A stretch of DNA of 64,000 bases from Streptomyces canus (lineage in GTDB: Bacteria; Actinomycetota; Actinomycetes; Streptomycetales; Streptomycetaceae). The notes beneath the pieces are model-generated. The model searched no databases and had not been told where the DNA came from. It saw only the letters and a list, made by a program, of their open reading frames with translations. The stretch is from the NCBI RefSeq assembly GCF_030816965.1, contig NZ_JAUSYQ010000002.1, positions 5,880,001 to 5,944,000 of the forward strand. The letters are read 5' to 3'. Positions 27,531 to 37,215 of the stretch are shown here, in pieces (positions within the stretch are counted from its first letter, which is position 1; each line of letters opens with the position of its first letter). Both the position numbers and the translations under genes were made by a program.

Positions 27531-27608
27531 CTACGTGAGACCGGTGGTGAAGGCGGTCCAGGTGGTGGGGGTGACCTTGAGGGTGGGGTCGGGCGCCGCC
27601 TCCGGACA
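27531..27608 (-). pseudogene. DUF397 C-terminal remnant
   Basis: On the minus strand this stretch reads PDPTLKVTPTTWTAFTTGLT followed by a stop. This is the characteristic C-terminus of DUF397 proteins (LxVxPxxWTAFxxxL). No DUF397 N-terminus or start lies upstream, so only the last ~25 codons survive. DUF397 genes normally pair with an XRE regulator and sit by a HATPase gene, as is the case here. This is a short match, hence moderate confidence. Confidence 0.5.
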
Positions 27609-27696
27609 CGTACGTAACCGGGTACGAGCCCGTACAAAAAATCTGTGCGGGTTCACCGAGTGATCCACTGTAGTCACTCTCCGCAACTCTCGTCCC

Positions 27697-28097
27697 GTGA
27701 ACGAGACGACCCGACTGCCGCTCCTGCGCGAGAGGTTCTTCCGCCGCGAACGCCGGTCCGCGCAGGCCGCACGCCGTTTCACGGCCGAGACCCTGGTCGG
27801 CTGGGGCCTCGCGCAGACCGTGCGGGCGGACGACGTACTGCTCTGCGTGAGCGAACCGGTGACCAACGCGCTGCTGCACGGGGTGCCGCCCGGGCGCCAG
27901 TTGAGGCTGTTCCTGCGGTACGAACTGAGCGCTCTGGTCGTGGAGGTGCACGACAGCGGGGGCGGTGTGCCGCACGTCGTCCAGGACGGGGACGAGGGTG
28001 GGTGGGGGTTGTGCTGGTGGCCGCGCTGAGCGACAAGTGGGGGGTGCGGGAGCGGGAGTTGGGGAAGGCGGTGTGGTGCAAGTTCGTGTTGCCGTAG
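27697..28097 (+). pseudogene. frameshifted HATPase (SpoIIAB-like) regulator
   Basis: An ATP-binding protein of the anti-sigma/serine-kinase HATPase group. The frame starting GTG 27697 has the N-box SEPVTNALLHG (52-62) and G1 box VHDSGGG (84-90), then meets TGA at 28029. The -1 frame resumes exactly where the family continues, with LVAALSDKWGVRERELG, and ends at 28097. A single missing base around 28005-28012 (G-rich run GGTGGGTGGGGGTTG) explains this. It could be a real pseudogene, a sequencing indel or, less likely, a programmed frameshift. Confidence 0.8.
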
Positions 28098-28153
28098 CAC
28101 TGTTGTCGGTGGGTCCCGATACCTTTGGGATCAGTACGACGTAGGGGGACGGG

Positions 28154-30088
28154 ATGGCCGACCAGCCGGGGCTCGCGCAGTTGCACTTCGGGCGTGAGGA
28201 TGCCGAACGGGACGTGACCGAGGGGCTGTTGCTGCGCGGCGGCTTTCTGCCGAACGCCGCGTACCGGGGCGCGCTCAGCGGGCGCAAAATGCTGATCATC
28301 GGGCGCAAGGGGTCCGGGAAGAGTGCCATCTGCATGCAGCTGATGTCCGACGGCGAGGGCGGGCACCGGGGCGGGAAGGTGCTCGTCACCCCTGACGAGG
28401 CCGCGGGGGAGGAGATCCGGCGGTTCGAGCTGCAGGGGCTGCCGGGGGACTCGGCCAAGGCGCTGATCTGGCGGTATGTGTTCGCCGTACACGCCGCTCG
28501 GCACCTGGTCGACCATGCCAAGGGCGCACATGACGGCGGCCACAAGACCGACTCGGTCAAGGCGCTCGGGCGGTTCCTCAAGCAGAACGGCGAGGCGGCA
28601 GGCGGGGGCGGCCGGCTGGTGGAGCGGCTGGCGCAGGGGGCCCGGGGGCTGCAGACCTCGCTGTCCCTCGAGGCTTTCGGGGTCAAGGCGAGCGTGGATC
28701 TCGCCCAGTCGCCGTCCGAAGGAGCCCGCGCGGCTCGGCAGTTGGAGATCGTCGAGCAGGGCGTGGCACGGGCCTTCGAGGATCTGGGGTGTGACGGGGT
28801 CGTGCACCCACCGTTGCTGCTCATGGTCGACCAGTTGGAACAGGTGTGGTCCGTCGAGCCGGACAGCAACTCCATGGTGATCGGGCTGCTGCTGGCGGCC
28901 AAGCACGCGGCGAGTTTGTACGGCCGTTCCGTGCGCTTCCTGCTGTTCCTGCGCGCCGACATCTACGACTCGCTGTCCTTCGGGGAGGGCGACAAGTTCC
29001 ACGGGGACGAGCTCAGGATCGCCTGGACGGAACAGGCCCTGAAGGACCTCGCGTGGGCCAGGGCGCGGGCCTCCGTCGGGGAGGAGCTGACCGAGGAGCG
29101 GCTTTGGAAGGAGCTGTTCCCCGAGACGGTGGGCGGGGAGGAGATCACGGGCCATCTCTTCGGGCGCTGTCTGCCGAGGCCCCGGGACGCCATCCAGTTC
29201 CTCAACCTGTGCCAGGAGAAGGCCTGGCTGGAGCATGAGCGGGACCGGATCACCGAGGCGGACGTGGCGCAGGCGGGCCGGCAGTTCTCGGAGTGGAAGC
29301 TCAACGATCTGACCTCGGAGTACCTGGTCGCGCACCCGTTTCTCCGGAACCTGTTTCCGCTGTTCCAGAACACCGGGTACGTCGTCACGCGCGCCGCGCT
29401 CACCCGCCGCTTCGAAGCGGCCGCCGAGACGCTGCACCACGACTTCCCGGCGTACGCCAACGCGTTGACGCTGCCCGGCATCATCGATGTGCTCCACGGG
29501 GTTGGGTTCCTCGGGGTGCGGCGCGGCAACGACGTGGTGTACGCCGGTGACGACGGGCTGCCGGTCCAGCCGCACGAGACGGAGTTCCAGGTCCACCCCT
29601 GCTTCCGGGTGGCGCTGGGCGCGACGACCGCTTTCGACCTGCGGCGTTATGAGCCCCAGTTCGCGGACGCGCGCATCTCCTCGGGCAACTACAGCCCCGG
29701 CGCTTCGGGTTCGTCCTCCCTCAACCGCGACGACCGGCTGCTGATGCAGCTCGCACGCTCCTGCCACTCGATCCTCGCGCAGGTGGGGCGGGCGGTGGGG
29801 CTGACGCGGGACGTCCGCGACGAGATCACGCTACAGATCAACCGGGTACTGGCCGAGGTCAATCGCATCCCTCCGGGGGCCGCGGCGTCCGTCGGCCTCG
29901 ACGTGGACGACCATCTCCTCACCACCGCCCACTACTTCACGAACCTCGCCGCTCAACTCCGCGCCGGCGGCCTGGAGGAGAGCACGGGCGTCGGGGACGT
30001 GGCGCGCCGGGTGGAGGAGGAGGTACGGCGGTTGCGGCGGTCGGCGGGTGGGTCGTACGGCAGCTCGGGGGACTCTTCGGGGTACTGA
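28154..30088 (+). CDS. large P-loop ATPase (Sll1717-family-like)
   Basis: A 644-residue NTPase. Near the N-terminus is the LHFGREDAERD motif, then Walker A GRKGSGKS (residues 50-57). A Walker-B-like strand LLLMVDQLEQVW follows near 221-232, with FLLFLRADIYDSL (about 263-274) as a sensor-like strand. This layout resembles the Sll1717 P-loop ATPase family and, more loosely, the KAP/STAND-type ATPases. The C-terminal half is helical with no recognised domain and ends in a Ser/Gly tail. No membrane segment is seen. ATG 28154 has GGGGGAC upstream. The Ser/Thr kinase gene follows 54 bp later on the same strand, suggesting a two-gene operon. Confidence 0.75.
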   Translation: MADQPGLAQLHFGREDAERDVTEGLLLRGGFLPNAAYRGALSGRKMLIIGRKGSGKSAICMQLMSDGEGGHRGGKVLVTPDEAAGEEIRRFELQGLPGDSAKALIWRYVFAVHAARHLVDHAKGAHDGGHKTDSVKALGRFLKQNGEAAGGGGRLVERLAQGARGLQTSLSLEAFGVKASVDLAQSPSEGARAARQLEIVEQGVARAFEDLGCDGVVHPPLLLMVDQLEQVWSVEPDSNSMVIGLLLAAKHAASLYGRSVRFLLFLRADIYDSLSFGEGDKFHGDELRIAWTEQALKDLAWARARASVGEELTEERLWKELFPETVGGEEITGHLFGRCLPRPRDAIQFLNLCQEKAWLEHERDRITEADVAQAGRQFSEWKLNDLTSEYLVAHPFLRNLFPLFQNTGYVVTRAALTRRFEAAAETLHHDFPAYANALTLPGIIDVLHGVGFLGVRRGNDVVYAGDDGLPVQPHETEFQVHPCFRVALGATTAFDLRRYEPQFADARISSGNYSPGASGSSSLNRDDRLLMQLARSCHSILAQVGRAVGLTRDVRDEITLQINRVLAEVNRIPPGAAASVGLDVDDHLLTTAHYFTNLAAQLRAGGLEESTGVGDVARRVEEEVRRLRRSAGGSYGSSGDSSGY

Positions 30089-30142
30089 GGCGCATACTCG
30101 TAGGGCAGTTGTGAGCCGGGTCGCCGATGGGGGAGAAGACCG

Positions 30143-32212
30143 GTGCTGAACGAGGTCCTCGCCGGGCGGTTCCGGATCACCGGTCTGCTGGGCTCCGGCG
30201 GGATGGGGCAGGTCTGGGCCGCCGAGGACGAGCGGATGCGACGGGACGTCGCCGTCAAGGTCGTGCATCCGCAGTACGGCGTAGGCGAATCGGAGACACA
30301 GGCCCGGTTCCAGCGCGAGGTGCAGTTGGCGGGGCGGCTCGCCCACCAGAACATCGTCACCGTGCACGACTGGGGCGAGGTCCGGGTCGACCGGCGCAAG
30401 ACTCTTTATCTCGTCATGGAGCTGGTGCGGGGCGTCTCCCTGGGCAAGCGGCTGAAGGGGACCGTCCCCACGCCCTGGCCGCTCGCCGTCGGCTGGGCCG
30501 CCCAGATCACCCTGGCGCTGGAGGCTGCGCACAGCCACGGGGTGGTCCACCGGGACATCAAACCCGCCAACGCGCTGCTCACGCCCGACGGGACCGTGAA
30601 GGTCCTCGACTTCGGGGTGGCGAAGTTCATGGGGGAGACCATCGGCGCCCGTGAACTCACCGTCACCGGTGAACCACTCGGATCGCCGATGTACATGTCG
30701 CCGGAACAGGCGCTGGGCGACCGGGAGGTCGATCACCGCAGTGACCTCTACTCGCTGGGCTGTCTCCTCTACCACGCAGTCACAAGCACGCCGCCCTTCA
30801 CAAGTGCCACCCCATGGGCCGTGCTCCGCATGCAGATCGACGACGCGCCGGTCGCGCCCGTCGAGCGGGCGGGCGGGATACCGGATCGCCTGAACCACCT
30901 CATCCTGCGTCTCCTGGCCAAGCGCCCGGAGGAGCGGCCGCCCGACGCCGCGACCGTTCACGAGACGCTGGTCACGGTCCTGGTCGAGCACGCGCTGACG
31001 TCGTCCGGCGGCGAGACCCTGGACACGGCCGAGCTGGGGCGCGGTGCGGCCCTCCCGGTGCGGCTGCTGAAGGCGGCTCGGCTGAAGGCGGATCGCCTCC
31101 TGGAAGCGACGACGGACGAGGTCGCCCGTCGGCGTACGCGTGCGGAGCGTGATCTGGCGGCACGCCAGGAGGCCGCCGAGGTGCGACTCCGCCTTCTGAC
31201 GGACACGTCACGGGCGGAGGCGGAGCAGGCTCTGGCGGAGGCCCGCGCGGAGGCGGAGAGGATCACCGAGGGGGCGAAGACGGCGGCTGCCAGGGCCCGG
31301 ATGGCGACCGCCGCTCGTGCCCTGCTGAGTCACCGGTCGGCGGGAGAACAGGCCGTGGAGAAAGCGGCCGAGGCCAGGGAATCCGCCCGCCGGATCGTCG
31401 CCGACGCCCGGGCCGAGGCCGAGCGGATCGTCGCGGAGGCGAGGGAGAGGGCTCACGAGGGCGCGCCGACCGAGTTCGCACCGGCCGAGTTCGCACCGGC
31501 CGAATCGGCAGCGATCGAGCGTTCCCGGCCCGAGACGGCCGAGCCCGACTGGTTCGAGTGGCCCGCGCCGCCCGCCGAGAGCCTGCTCGACCTGGGGTCG
31601 GCGAAGGAGGAGCGCGACCTGCCCTATTTGCGGTTCCTCCCCGAGACCGAGACCGAGACCGAGACCCAGCCCGACATCGAGCCCGACGCGCAGTCCCTCG
31701 CCCTGGCCATGAGCGATGCCGTCGAACCCCCGCCGCAGCGCCAGGACGCACCGGTCGCACGCGTCCGTTTCAAGGTGGTACGGCCGGGCTATGCCCGCAC
31801 CGTCGTGGACGATCACATCCTCCGGCTGGTGGTCGCACGGCGCGGTGCGGAGTCCGAGGTCACCTGGCTGGAGGAGCAGTTCGTCGACCGGTACGTCGAG
31901 GCGACCACCAGCGACCACAGCTTGCCCGAGACCAAAAACGCAGCACGGAATGAGGCTCTCCGCTCCATTGCCCACGCCCGCGCCGAGGCCCGACTGGAAT
32001 ACTCCCGGCGACGGGAATCCGATCCTCCGCCCACCGCTTCCGACCTCTTCGCGGTGGTGCGGAGGGGGTACGACCGCGTACAGGTCGACCAGCGCTACGA
32101 CCAGTTGGTGAGGGAAAAGATCCGCGCCGAGGCCCGGATCGCCGCGCTGAGAGAGCTCCTGAAGACCCTGCCGTCCCCGGAGCTCCCTCACCAGCAGACC
32201 TCACCGGAGTGA
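30143..32212 (+). CDS. Ser/Thr protein kinase with coiled coil and two DivIVA-like motifs
   Basis: A 689-residue protein. The N-terminal Hanks-type kinase (about 8-280) is complete: GSGGMG (17-22), K39, HRD (136-138) with K140 and N143, DFG (156-158) and SPE (186-188). No membrane segment or PASTA repeat follows. Instead residues ~305-440 form an Ala/Glu/Arg-rich coiled coil. A Pro/Glu linker with ETETETET leads to two related motifs, FKVVRPGYARTVVDDHIL (543-560) and FAVVRRGYDRVQVDQRYDQL (636-655), which look like the DivIVA-type RGYxxxxVD segment. GTG 30143 has GGGGGAG 7 nt upstream. A cytoplasmic kinase placed by a polar or filament scaffold is the inference. Confidence 0.85.
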   Translation: MLNEVLAGRFRITGLLGSGGMGQVWAAEDERMRRDVAVKVVHPQYGVGESETQARFQREVQLAGRLAHQNIVTVHDWGEVRVDRRKTLYLVMELVRGVSLGKRLKGTVPTPWPLAVGWAAQITLALEAAHSHGVVHRDIKPANALLTPDGTVKVLDFGVAKFMGETIGARELTVTGEPLGSPMYMSPEQALGDREVDHRSDLYSLGCLLYHAVTSTPPFTSATPWAVLRMQIDDAPVAPVERAGGIPDRLNHLILRLLAKRPEERPPDAATVHETLVTVLVEHALTSSGGETLDTAELGRGAALPVRLLKAARLKADRLLEATTDEVARRRTRAERDLAARQEAAEVRLRLLTDTSRAEAEQALAEARAEAERITEGAKTAAARARMATAARALLSHRSAGEQAVEKAAEARESARRIVADARAEAERIVAEARERAHEGAPTEFAPAEFAPAESAAIERSRPETAEPDWFEWPAPPAESLLDLGSAKEERDLPYLRFLPETETETETQPDIEPDAQSLALAMSDAVEPPPQRQDAPVARVRFKVVRPGYARTVVDDHILRLVVARRGAESEVTWLEEQFVDRYVEATTSDHSLPETKNAARNEALRSIAHARAEARLEYSRRRESDPPPTASDLFAVVRRGYDRVQVDQRYDQLVREKIRAEARIAALRELLKTLPSPELPHQQTSPE

Positions 32213-32221
32213 CCGGAGAGG

Positions 32222-33988
32222 TCAGAGGCGCTCAGGCGTCCTGATCCCCAGCAGAGCCATCCCCTTGTGCAGGGTGCGGGCCGTCAGATCGCTCAGGAAC
32301 AGGCGGTTCTCCGCCACCTCCTGCGCGGGAGCGGGCTTCACCACCGGGCACTGGTCGTAGAACGTCGTGTACAGAGAAGCCAGTTGGTAGAGGTACGCGG
32401 CCACCTTGTGCGGTGCGTACTCCGCCGACGCCTCGAAGACCGTCGCGCCGAACGCGTCCAGGTGCAGGCCCAGCGCCCGCTCCGCCGGGGCGAGTTCGAG
32501 CTCCGGGTGGGCCAGCGGAGTGCGGTCGCCGGCCTTGCCGAAGATGGACCGGATGCGGGCGTACGCGTACTGGAGGTAGACCGACGTGTCGCCGTTGAGC
32601 GACACCATCTGGTCCAGGTCGAACTTGTAGTCACGGTTCGGCGACGTCGACAGGTCCGCGTACTTCACGGCGCCGATCCCGACGTACCGGCCGTTCTCGA
32701 CGATCTCCTCCTCGGTCAGGCCCACCCTCTCGGCCTTCTCGCGCACGACCGCGGTCGCCCGCTCGACCGCCTCGTCCAGCAGGTCCTCCAGCCGGACCGT
32801 CTCGCCCTCACGTGTCTTGAACGGCTTGCCGTCCGCGCCCAGGACCGTGCCGTAGCCCATGTTGTGCGCGGTGACGCCGTCGGTCAGCCAGCCCGCGCGC
32901 CGGGCCGCCTCGAAGACCATCTTGAAGTGCAGCGACTGGCGTACGTCCACGACGTACAGCAGGGACGTCGCGTGCAGATCGACGACGCGGTTGCGGATCG
33001 CGGTCAGGTCGGAGGCCGCGTAGCCGAAGCCGCCGTCGGCCTTCTGCACGATCAGCGGGACCGGCTGGTCGTCCTTGCCGCGGATCTCGTCGAAGAAGAC
33101 GACGAGCGCGCCCTCGGAACGCTCCGCGACGCCCATCTCCTCCAGGAGGCGGGCGGTCTCCGGCATGCCCTCGTTGTACGCGGACTCGCCGACGATCTCG
33201 TCGTCGCGGATCTCCATGTCCAGCTTCTCGAAGACCGAGTAGAAGTAGACCTTCGACTCGTCCACGAACTGCTGCCAGAGCTCGAGCGTCTCCTTGTCGC
33301 CGGACTGCAGGGCGACGACCCTCTTCCGGGCCCGCTCCTTGAACTCCTCGTCCGCGTCGAAGAGCACGCGCGACGCCTTGTACACCCGGTTCAGGTTCGA
33401 CATGGCCTGCTCGCCGTCGACCTCGGCCGCCGGGGCCAGCTCGCCGGGGTTCTCGACCAGGTACTGGATCAGCATGCCGAACTGGGTGCCCCAGTCGCCG
33501 ATGTGATGCCGGCCGATCGTCTTCTCGCCGGTGAAGTCGAGCATCGCGCGCAGCGCGTCGCCGATGACGGCGGAGCGCAGGTGACCGACGTGCATCTCCT
33601 TCGCCACGTTCGGTTGGGCGTAGTCGACGACCGTGATGCCCGGGTCGGGGGCGTACGGCACGCCCAGGCGGTCCGTCTCGTCCGCGTACCGGGCGGCCAG
33701 CGTCTCCGTGATCGCCCGGTCGGTGATCGTGATGTTCAGGAAGCCGGGGCCGGAGACCTCGATGTCCTTGATCACGGCGCCCGACTCGACCTTCGCCACG
33801 ACCTGCGTCGCCAGCTCCCTCGGGTTCGCCTTCGCCTTCTTGGCGAGCGCCAGGATGCCGTTCGCCTGGAAGTCGGCCCGGTCGCTACGTCGCAGCAGTG
33901 GGTCCGCGGAGGCCTCCGGCAGGGTGGCGGAGATCGCGGAGCTGAGCTGCTGGTTGACGGAGTCGCTGAGGGACGTGACCGGGGCCAT
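32222..33988 (-). CDS. argS: arginyl-tRNA synthetase
   Basis: A 588-residue class I synthetase charging tRNA(Arg). Seen: the N-terminal ArgRS additional domain (about 1-105), the HIGH-type signature HVGHLRSA after [26 protein letters not shown], and the KMSKS-equivalent region [17 protein letters not shown]. The C-terminal DALR anticodon-binding domain ends in [14 protein letters not shown]. The ATG at 33988 has GGAG upstream. It converges with the kinase gene (9-bp gap) and diverges from lysS. Confidence 0.97.
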   Translation of the reverse strand: MAPVTSLSDSVNQQLSSAISATLPEASADPLLRRSDRADFQANGILALAKKAKANPRELATQVVAKVESGAVIKDIEVSGPGFLNITITDRAITETLAARYADETDRLGVPYAPDPGITVVDYAQPNVAKEMHVGHLRSAVIGDALRAMLDFTGEKTIGRHHIGDWGTQFGMLIQYLVENPGELAPAAEVDGEQAMSNLNRVYKASRVLFDADEEFKERARKRVVALQSGDKETLELWQQFVDESKVYFYSVFEKLDMEIRDDEIVGESAYNEGMPETARLLEEMGVAERSEGALVVFFDEIRGKDDQPVPLIVQKADGGFGYAASDLTAIRNRVVDLHATSLLYVVDVRQSLHFKMVFEAARRAGWLTDGVTAHNMGYGTVLGADGKPFKTREGETVRLEDLLDEAVERATAVVREKAERVGLTEEEIVENGRYVGIGAVKYADLSTSPNRDYKFDLDQMVSLNGDTSVYLQYAYARIRSIFGKAGDRTPLAHPELELAPAERALGLHLDAFGATVFEASAEYAPHKVAAYLYQLASLYTTFYDQCPVVKPAPAQEVAENRLFLSDLTARTLHKGMALLGIRTPERL

Positions 33989-34136
33989 GGGAGTGGGTGC
34001 CGTTCTCCTCGGGGGATCAGATAGACACCGTCAGTATCCCATGGGGGGTAAAGCGGTTTTCTCCGGCGCGGGGCGGTCTGGGAGAATGGGGCGTCCATCA
34101 ACCTTCAGTACTTCAGTAAAAGAGGACGTGCCGATC

Positions 34137-35867
34137 GTGGCTCAGAGCACCGAGACCACCGACTGGGTCTCCCGTTTCGCGGATGAGGTCATCGAGGAGT
34201 CGGAGCGTCGGGCCCCCGGCAAACCCGTGGTCGTCGCCTCTGGGCTCTCCCCGTCCGGTCCCATCCACCTGGGGAACCTCCGCGAGGTCATGACCCCCCA
34301 CCTCGTCGCCGACGAGATCCGGCGCCGCGGACACCAGGTGCGGCACCTCATCTCCTGGGACGACTACGACCGGTACCGCAAGGTGCCGGCCGGCGTCGCG
34401 GGCGTCGACGAGTCGTGGGGCGAGCACATCGGCAAGCCGCTGACCTCCGTGCCCGCGCCCAAGGGGTCCGCACACCCGAACTGGGCCGAGCACTTCAAGG
34501 CCGCCATGATCGACGCGCTGGCCGAGCTCGGCGTCGAGTTCGACGGGATCAGCCAGACCGCGCAGTACACCTCGGGTGTCTACCGCGAGCAGATCCTGCA
34601 CGCGATGGCGCACCGCGGGGACATCGACGCGATCCTCGACCAGTACCGGACCAAGAAGGCCCCGGCCAAGAAGCAGCAGAAGCCGGTGGACGAGGCCGAG
34701 GTCGAGGCCGCCGAGGGGTCCGGCGCGGCCGCCGAGGACGACGGGTCCTCCGGGTCCGCCGGGTACTTCCCGTACAAGCCCTACTGCGGCAACTGCGAGA
34801 AGGACCTCACCACCGTCACCTCCTACGACGACGCCACGACCGAGCTGTCGTACACCTGCAACGCCTGCGGTTTCTCCGAGACCGTCCGGCTGAACGAGTT
34901 CAACCGCGGCAAGCTGGTCTGGAAGGTCGACTGGCCGATGCGGTGGGCGTACGAGGGTGTCGTCTTCGAGCCCTCCGGTGTCGACCACTCCTCGCCCGGG
35001 TCCTCCTTCCAGGTCGGCGGGCAGATCGTCGGGATCTTCGGCGGACAGCAGCCGATCGGGCCGATGTACGCCTTCGTGGGGATCTCCGGGATGGCGAAGA
35101 TGTCGTCGTCCAGGGGCGGGGTGCCCACGCCGGGCGACGCGCTGAAGATCATGGAGCCGCAGCTCCTGCGGTGGCTCTACGCCCGCCGCAGGCCCAACCA
35201 GTCCTTCAAGATCGCCTTCGACCAGGAGATCCAGCGGCTCTACGACGAGTGGGACAAGCTGGACGCCAAGGTCGCCGAGGGGGCTGCCCTGCCGGCCGAC
35301 GTCGCCGCGCACTCCCGCGCGGTGCGGACCGCCGGCGGTGAGCTGCCCCGGACGGCACGCGTGCTGCCGTACCGGACGCTCGCGTCCGTCGCCGACATCA
35401 CCGCGGGCCACGAGGACCAGGCGCTGCGGATCCTCAGCGAGCTGGACCCCGACAACCCGCTGTCGACGCTGGACGAGGCCCGGCCCCGGTACGACAAGGC
35501 CGAGGCCTGGATCAACACGCAGGTGCCCGCCGACCAGCGGACCATCGTGCGCAGCGAGCCCGACGCCGAGCTGCTGAAGTCCCTCGACGAGGCCTCCCAG
35601 CAGTCCCTACGACTGCTGCTGGACGGGCTGGCCTCGCACTGGTCGCTCGACGGGCTCACGCACCTTGTGTACGGCGTGCCCAAGGTGCAGGCCGGGTTCC
35701 CCGCGGACGCCACGCCCAAGGAGCTGCCGGCCGAGATCAAGACCTCTCAGCGGGCTTTCTTCGCCCTGCTCTATCAGCTGCTGGTCTCCCGGGACACCGG
35801 GCCGCGGCTGCCCACGCTGCTGCTGGCCGTGGGGCAGGAGCGGGTCCGGGCGCTGCTCGGCGAGTAG
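34137..35867 (+). CDS. lysS: lysyl-tRNA synthetase, class I (archaeal type)
   Basis: A 576-residue class I LysRS, charging tRNA(Lys); it is unrelated to the class II enzyme of most bacteria. The HIGH motif is SPSGPIHLGNL (about residues 41-51) and the KMSKS motif is MAKMSSSRG (about 318-326). A zinc-ribbon-like insert carries CGNC and CNAC. A low-complexity Lys/Glu/Ala linker lies near 180-215. GTG 34137 is preferred over GTG 34128 because AGAGGA is too close to the latter. It is adjacent to and divergent from argS, as in other Streptomyces. Confidence 0.96.
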   Translation: MAQSTETTDWVSRFADEVIEESERRAPGKPVVVASGLSPSGPIHLGNLREVMTPHLVADEIRRRGHQVRHLISWDDYDRYRKVPAGVAGVDESWGEHIGKPLTSVPAPKGSAHPNWAEHFKAAMIDALAELGVEFDGISQTAQYTSGVYREQILHAMAHRGDIDAILDQYRTKKAPAKKQQKPVDEAEVEAAEGSGAAAEDDGSSGSAGYFPYKPYCGNCEKDLTTVTSYDDATTELSYTCNACGFSETVRLNEFNRGKLVWKVDWPMRWAYEGVVFEPSGVDHSSPGSSFQVGGQIVGIFGGQQPIGPMYAFVGISGMAKMSSSRGGVPTPGDALKIMEPQLLRWLYARRRPNQSFKIAFDQEIQRLYDEWDKLDAKVAEGAALPADVAAHSRAVRTAGGELPRTARVLPYRTLASVADITAGHEDQALRILSELDPDNPLSTLDEARPRYDKAEAWINTQVPADQRTIVRSEPDAELLKSLDEASQQSLRLLLDGLASHWSLDGLTHLVYGVPKVQAGFPADATPKELPAEIKTSQRAFFALLYQLLVSRDTGPRLPTLLLAVGQERVRALLGE

Positions 35868-35878
35868 ACGGTGACGGC

Positions 35879-35908
35879 AAGGGGCCCTCGTTTCGGCGAG
35901 GGCCCCTT
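35879..35908. terminator. bidirectional terminator after lysS
   Basis: A perfect 12-bp stem, AAGGGGCCCTCG (35879-35890) with CGAGGGCCCCTT (35897-35908), loop TTTCGG, between the convergent lysS and DUF2637 genes. A-rich and T-rich ends on either side fit termination in both directions. Confidence 0.92.
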
Positions 35909-35910
35909 CC

Positions 35911-37191
35911 CTATGCGATGTGGTCTTCCTGGAGTTCCGCCGTGTGGCGGTTGGTGAAGCGCTTGACCATGCGCTCGGCCTCGCGCTGCGGGAGCGTGAC
36001 GCCGTAGGTCGCCTCCACGTCTCCCCTGAGCTGGCCCGGGGAGGGATAGCTGCCGTCGATCGACTTCTTGAAGACCTGGTAGAAGTCCTCCTCGGTCGGC
36101 TCCGGAGGACCACCACCTTCGCCCAGTTCACGCGTGCGGCCATTGGTCACCGGGATCGGGAAGCTGCCGGTCTCCTCCATCGAGGGCTCCCTGGGGGGCT
36201 CCTCGTACTGGATCTGCTGCAACTCGTACTGCTCTGCCTCGAGTTGTTCCTCGTACCAGCGCTCGTACTGCTCAGCGGGGTCGTAGTTGGGGTTGTAGCC
36301 GCCCTGGTACTCGATCTGCTGGGGAGCTTCGAACCAGGGGCTCAGGTCCGGCTCCGGCACGGTGTCGGCTCGCTGCGGCTGCGGGTTGCCGTTCAGCTCC
36401 AGGCGCTGCTCGCCCGAAGCCGCCACCCGCTGCGGGTCGGAAGCCGCCCCCGCGGCACCCCTGCCCGCGACCTCCTGGGGCGCCGGCGGGAGCAGGGCCG
36501 GTTCGATACCCGCCGCTGCCAGGCCCGCCGGGGCCGTCTCGGCGAGGGGCACGCCGTAGCGCGCCAGGCGCAACGGCATCAGGGACTCCACCGGCGCCTT
36601 CCTGCGCCAGGCCCGGCCGAAGCGGGAGTGGAGACGGGCCTGGTAGACCAGCCGGTCCTGTTCGAGCTTGATGACCTGCTCGTAGGAGCGCAGCTCCCAC
36701 AGCTTCATACGGCGCCAGAGGAGAAACGTGGGGAGGGGGGACAGGAGCCAGCGGGTGAGGCGGACCCCCTCCATGTGCTTGTCCGCCGTGATGTCCGCGA
36801 TCCGGCCGATCGCGTGACGGGCAGCCTCCACCGACACCACGAACAGGATCGGGATCACCGCGTGCATACCCACACCCAGCGGATCCGGCCAGGCCGCCGC
36901 GCCGTTGAAGGCGATCGTCGCGGCCGTCAGGAGCCACGCCGTCTGGCGCAGCAGCGGGAACGGGATGCGGATCCATGTCAGAAGCAGGTCCAGGGCCAGC
37001 AGGACACAGATGCCCGCGTCGATGCCGATCGGGAAGACATAACTGAAGTTCCCGAAGCCCTTTTGGATGGCGAGTTCACGGACGGCCGCGTACGACCCCG
37101 CGAAGCCGATGCCGGCGATGATCACTGCGCCGAACACGACCACGCCTATGAGAATGCGGTGCATTCGAGTCAGCTGCATGGGCGCGGACAC
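35911..37191 (-). CDS. DUF2637 membrane protein
   Basis: A 426-residue protein of the DUF2637 family, best known from actinomycete plasmid and integrative-element transfer genes but also chromosomal. Four membrane helices fill the first ~135 residues (ILIGVVVFGAVIIAGIGFAG, SYVFPIGIDAGICVLLALDL, and two more). A long cytoplasmic part follows with a Gln/Tyr/Glu-rich stretch (EQYERWYEEQLEAEQYELQQ) and a C-terminal helix pair (YPSPGQLRGDVEATYGVTL). GTG 37191 is chosen for GGGGAG 6 nt upstream. The function is unknown. Confidence 0.8.
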   Translation of the reverse strand: MSAPMQLTRMHRILIGVVVFGAVIIAGIGFAGSYAAVRELAIQKGFGNFSYVFPIGIDAGICVLLALDLLLTWIRIPFPLLRQTAWLLTAATIAFNGAAAWPDPLGVGMHAVIPILFVVSVEAARHAIGRIADITADKHMEGVRLTRWLLSPLPTFLLWRRMKLWELRSYEQVIKLEQDRLVYQARLHSRFGRAWRRKAPVESLMPLRLARYGVPLAETAPAGLAAAGIEPALLPPAPQEVAGRGAAGAASDPQRVAASGEQRLELNGNPQPQRADTVPEPDLSPWFEAPQQIEYQGGYNPNYDPAEQYERWYEEQLEAEQYELQQIQYEEPPREPSMEETGSFPIPVTNGRTRELGEGGGPPEPTEEDFYQVFKKSIDGSYPSPGQLRGDVEATYGVTLPQREAERMVKRFTNRHTAELQEDHIA

Positions 37192-37215
37192 CCGTACTCC
37201 CCTCCCTGTGCATGT

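Noticed and set aside
26664..32212. Complete known phage-defence system
   Set aside because: The P-loop ATPase and kinase are suggestive, but no nuclease, methylase, reverse transcriptase or other recognised effector is present, so no defence type could be named.
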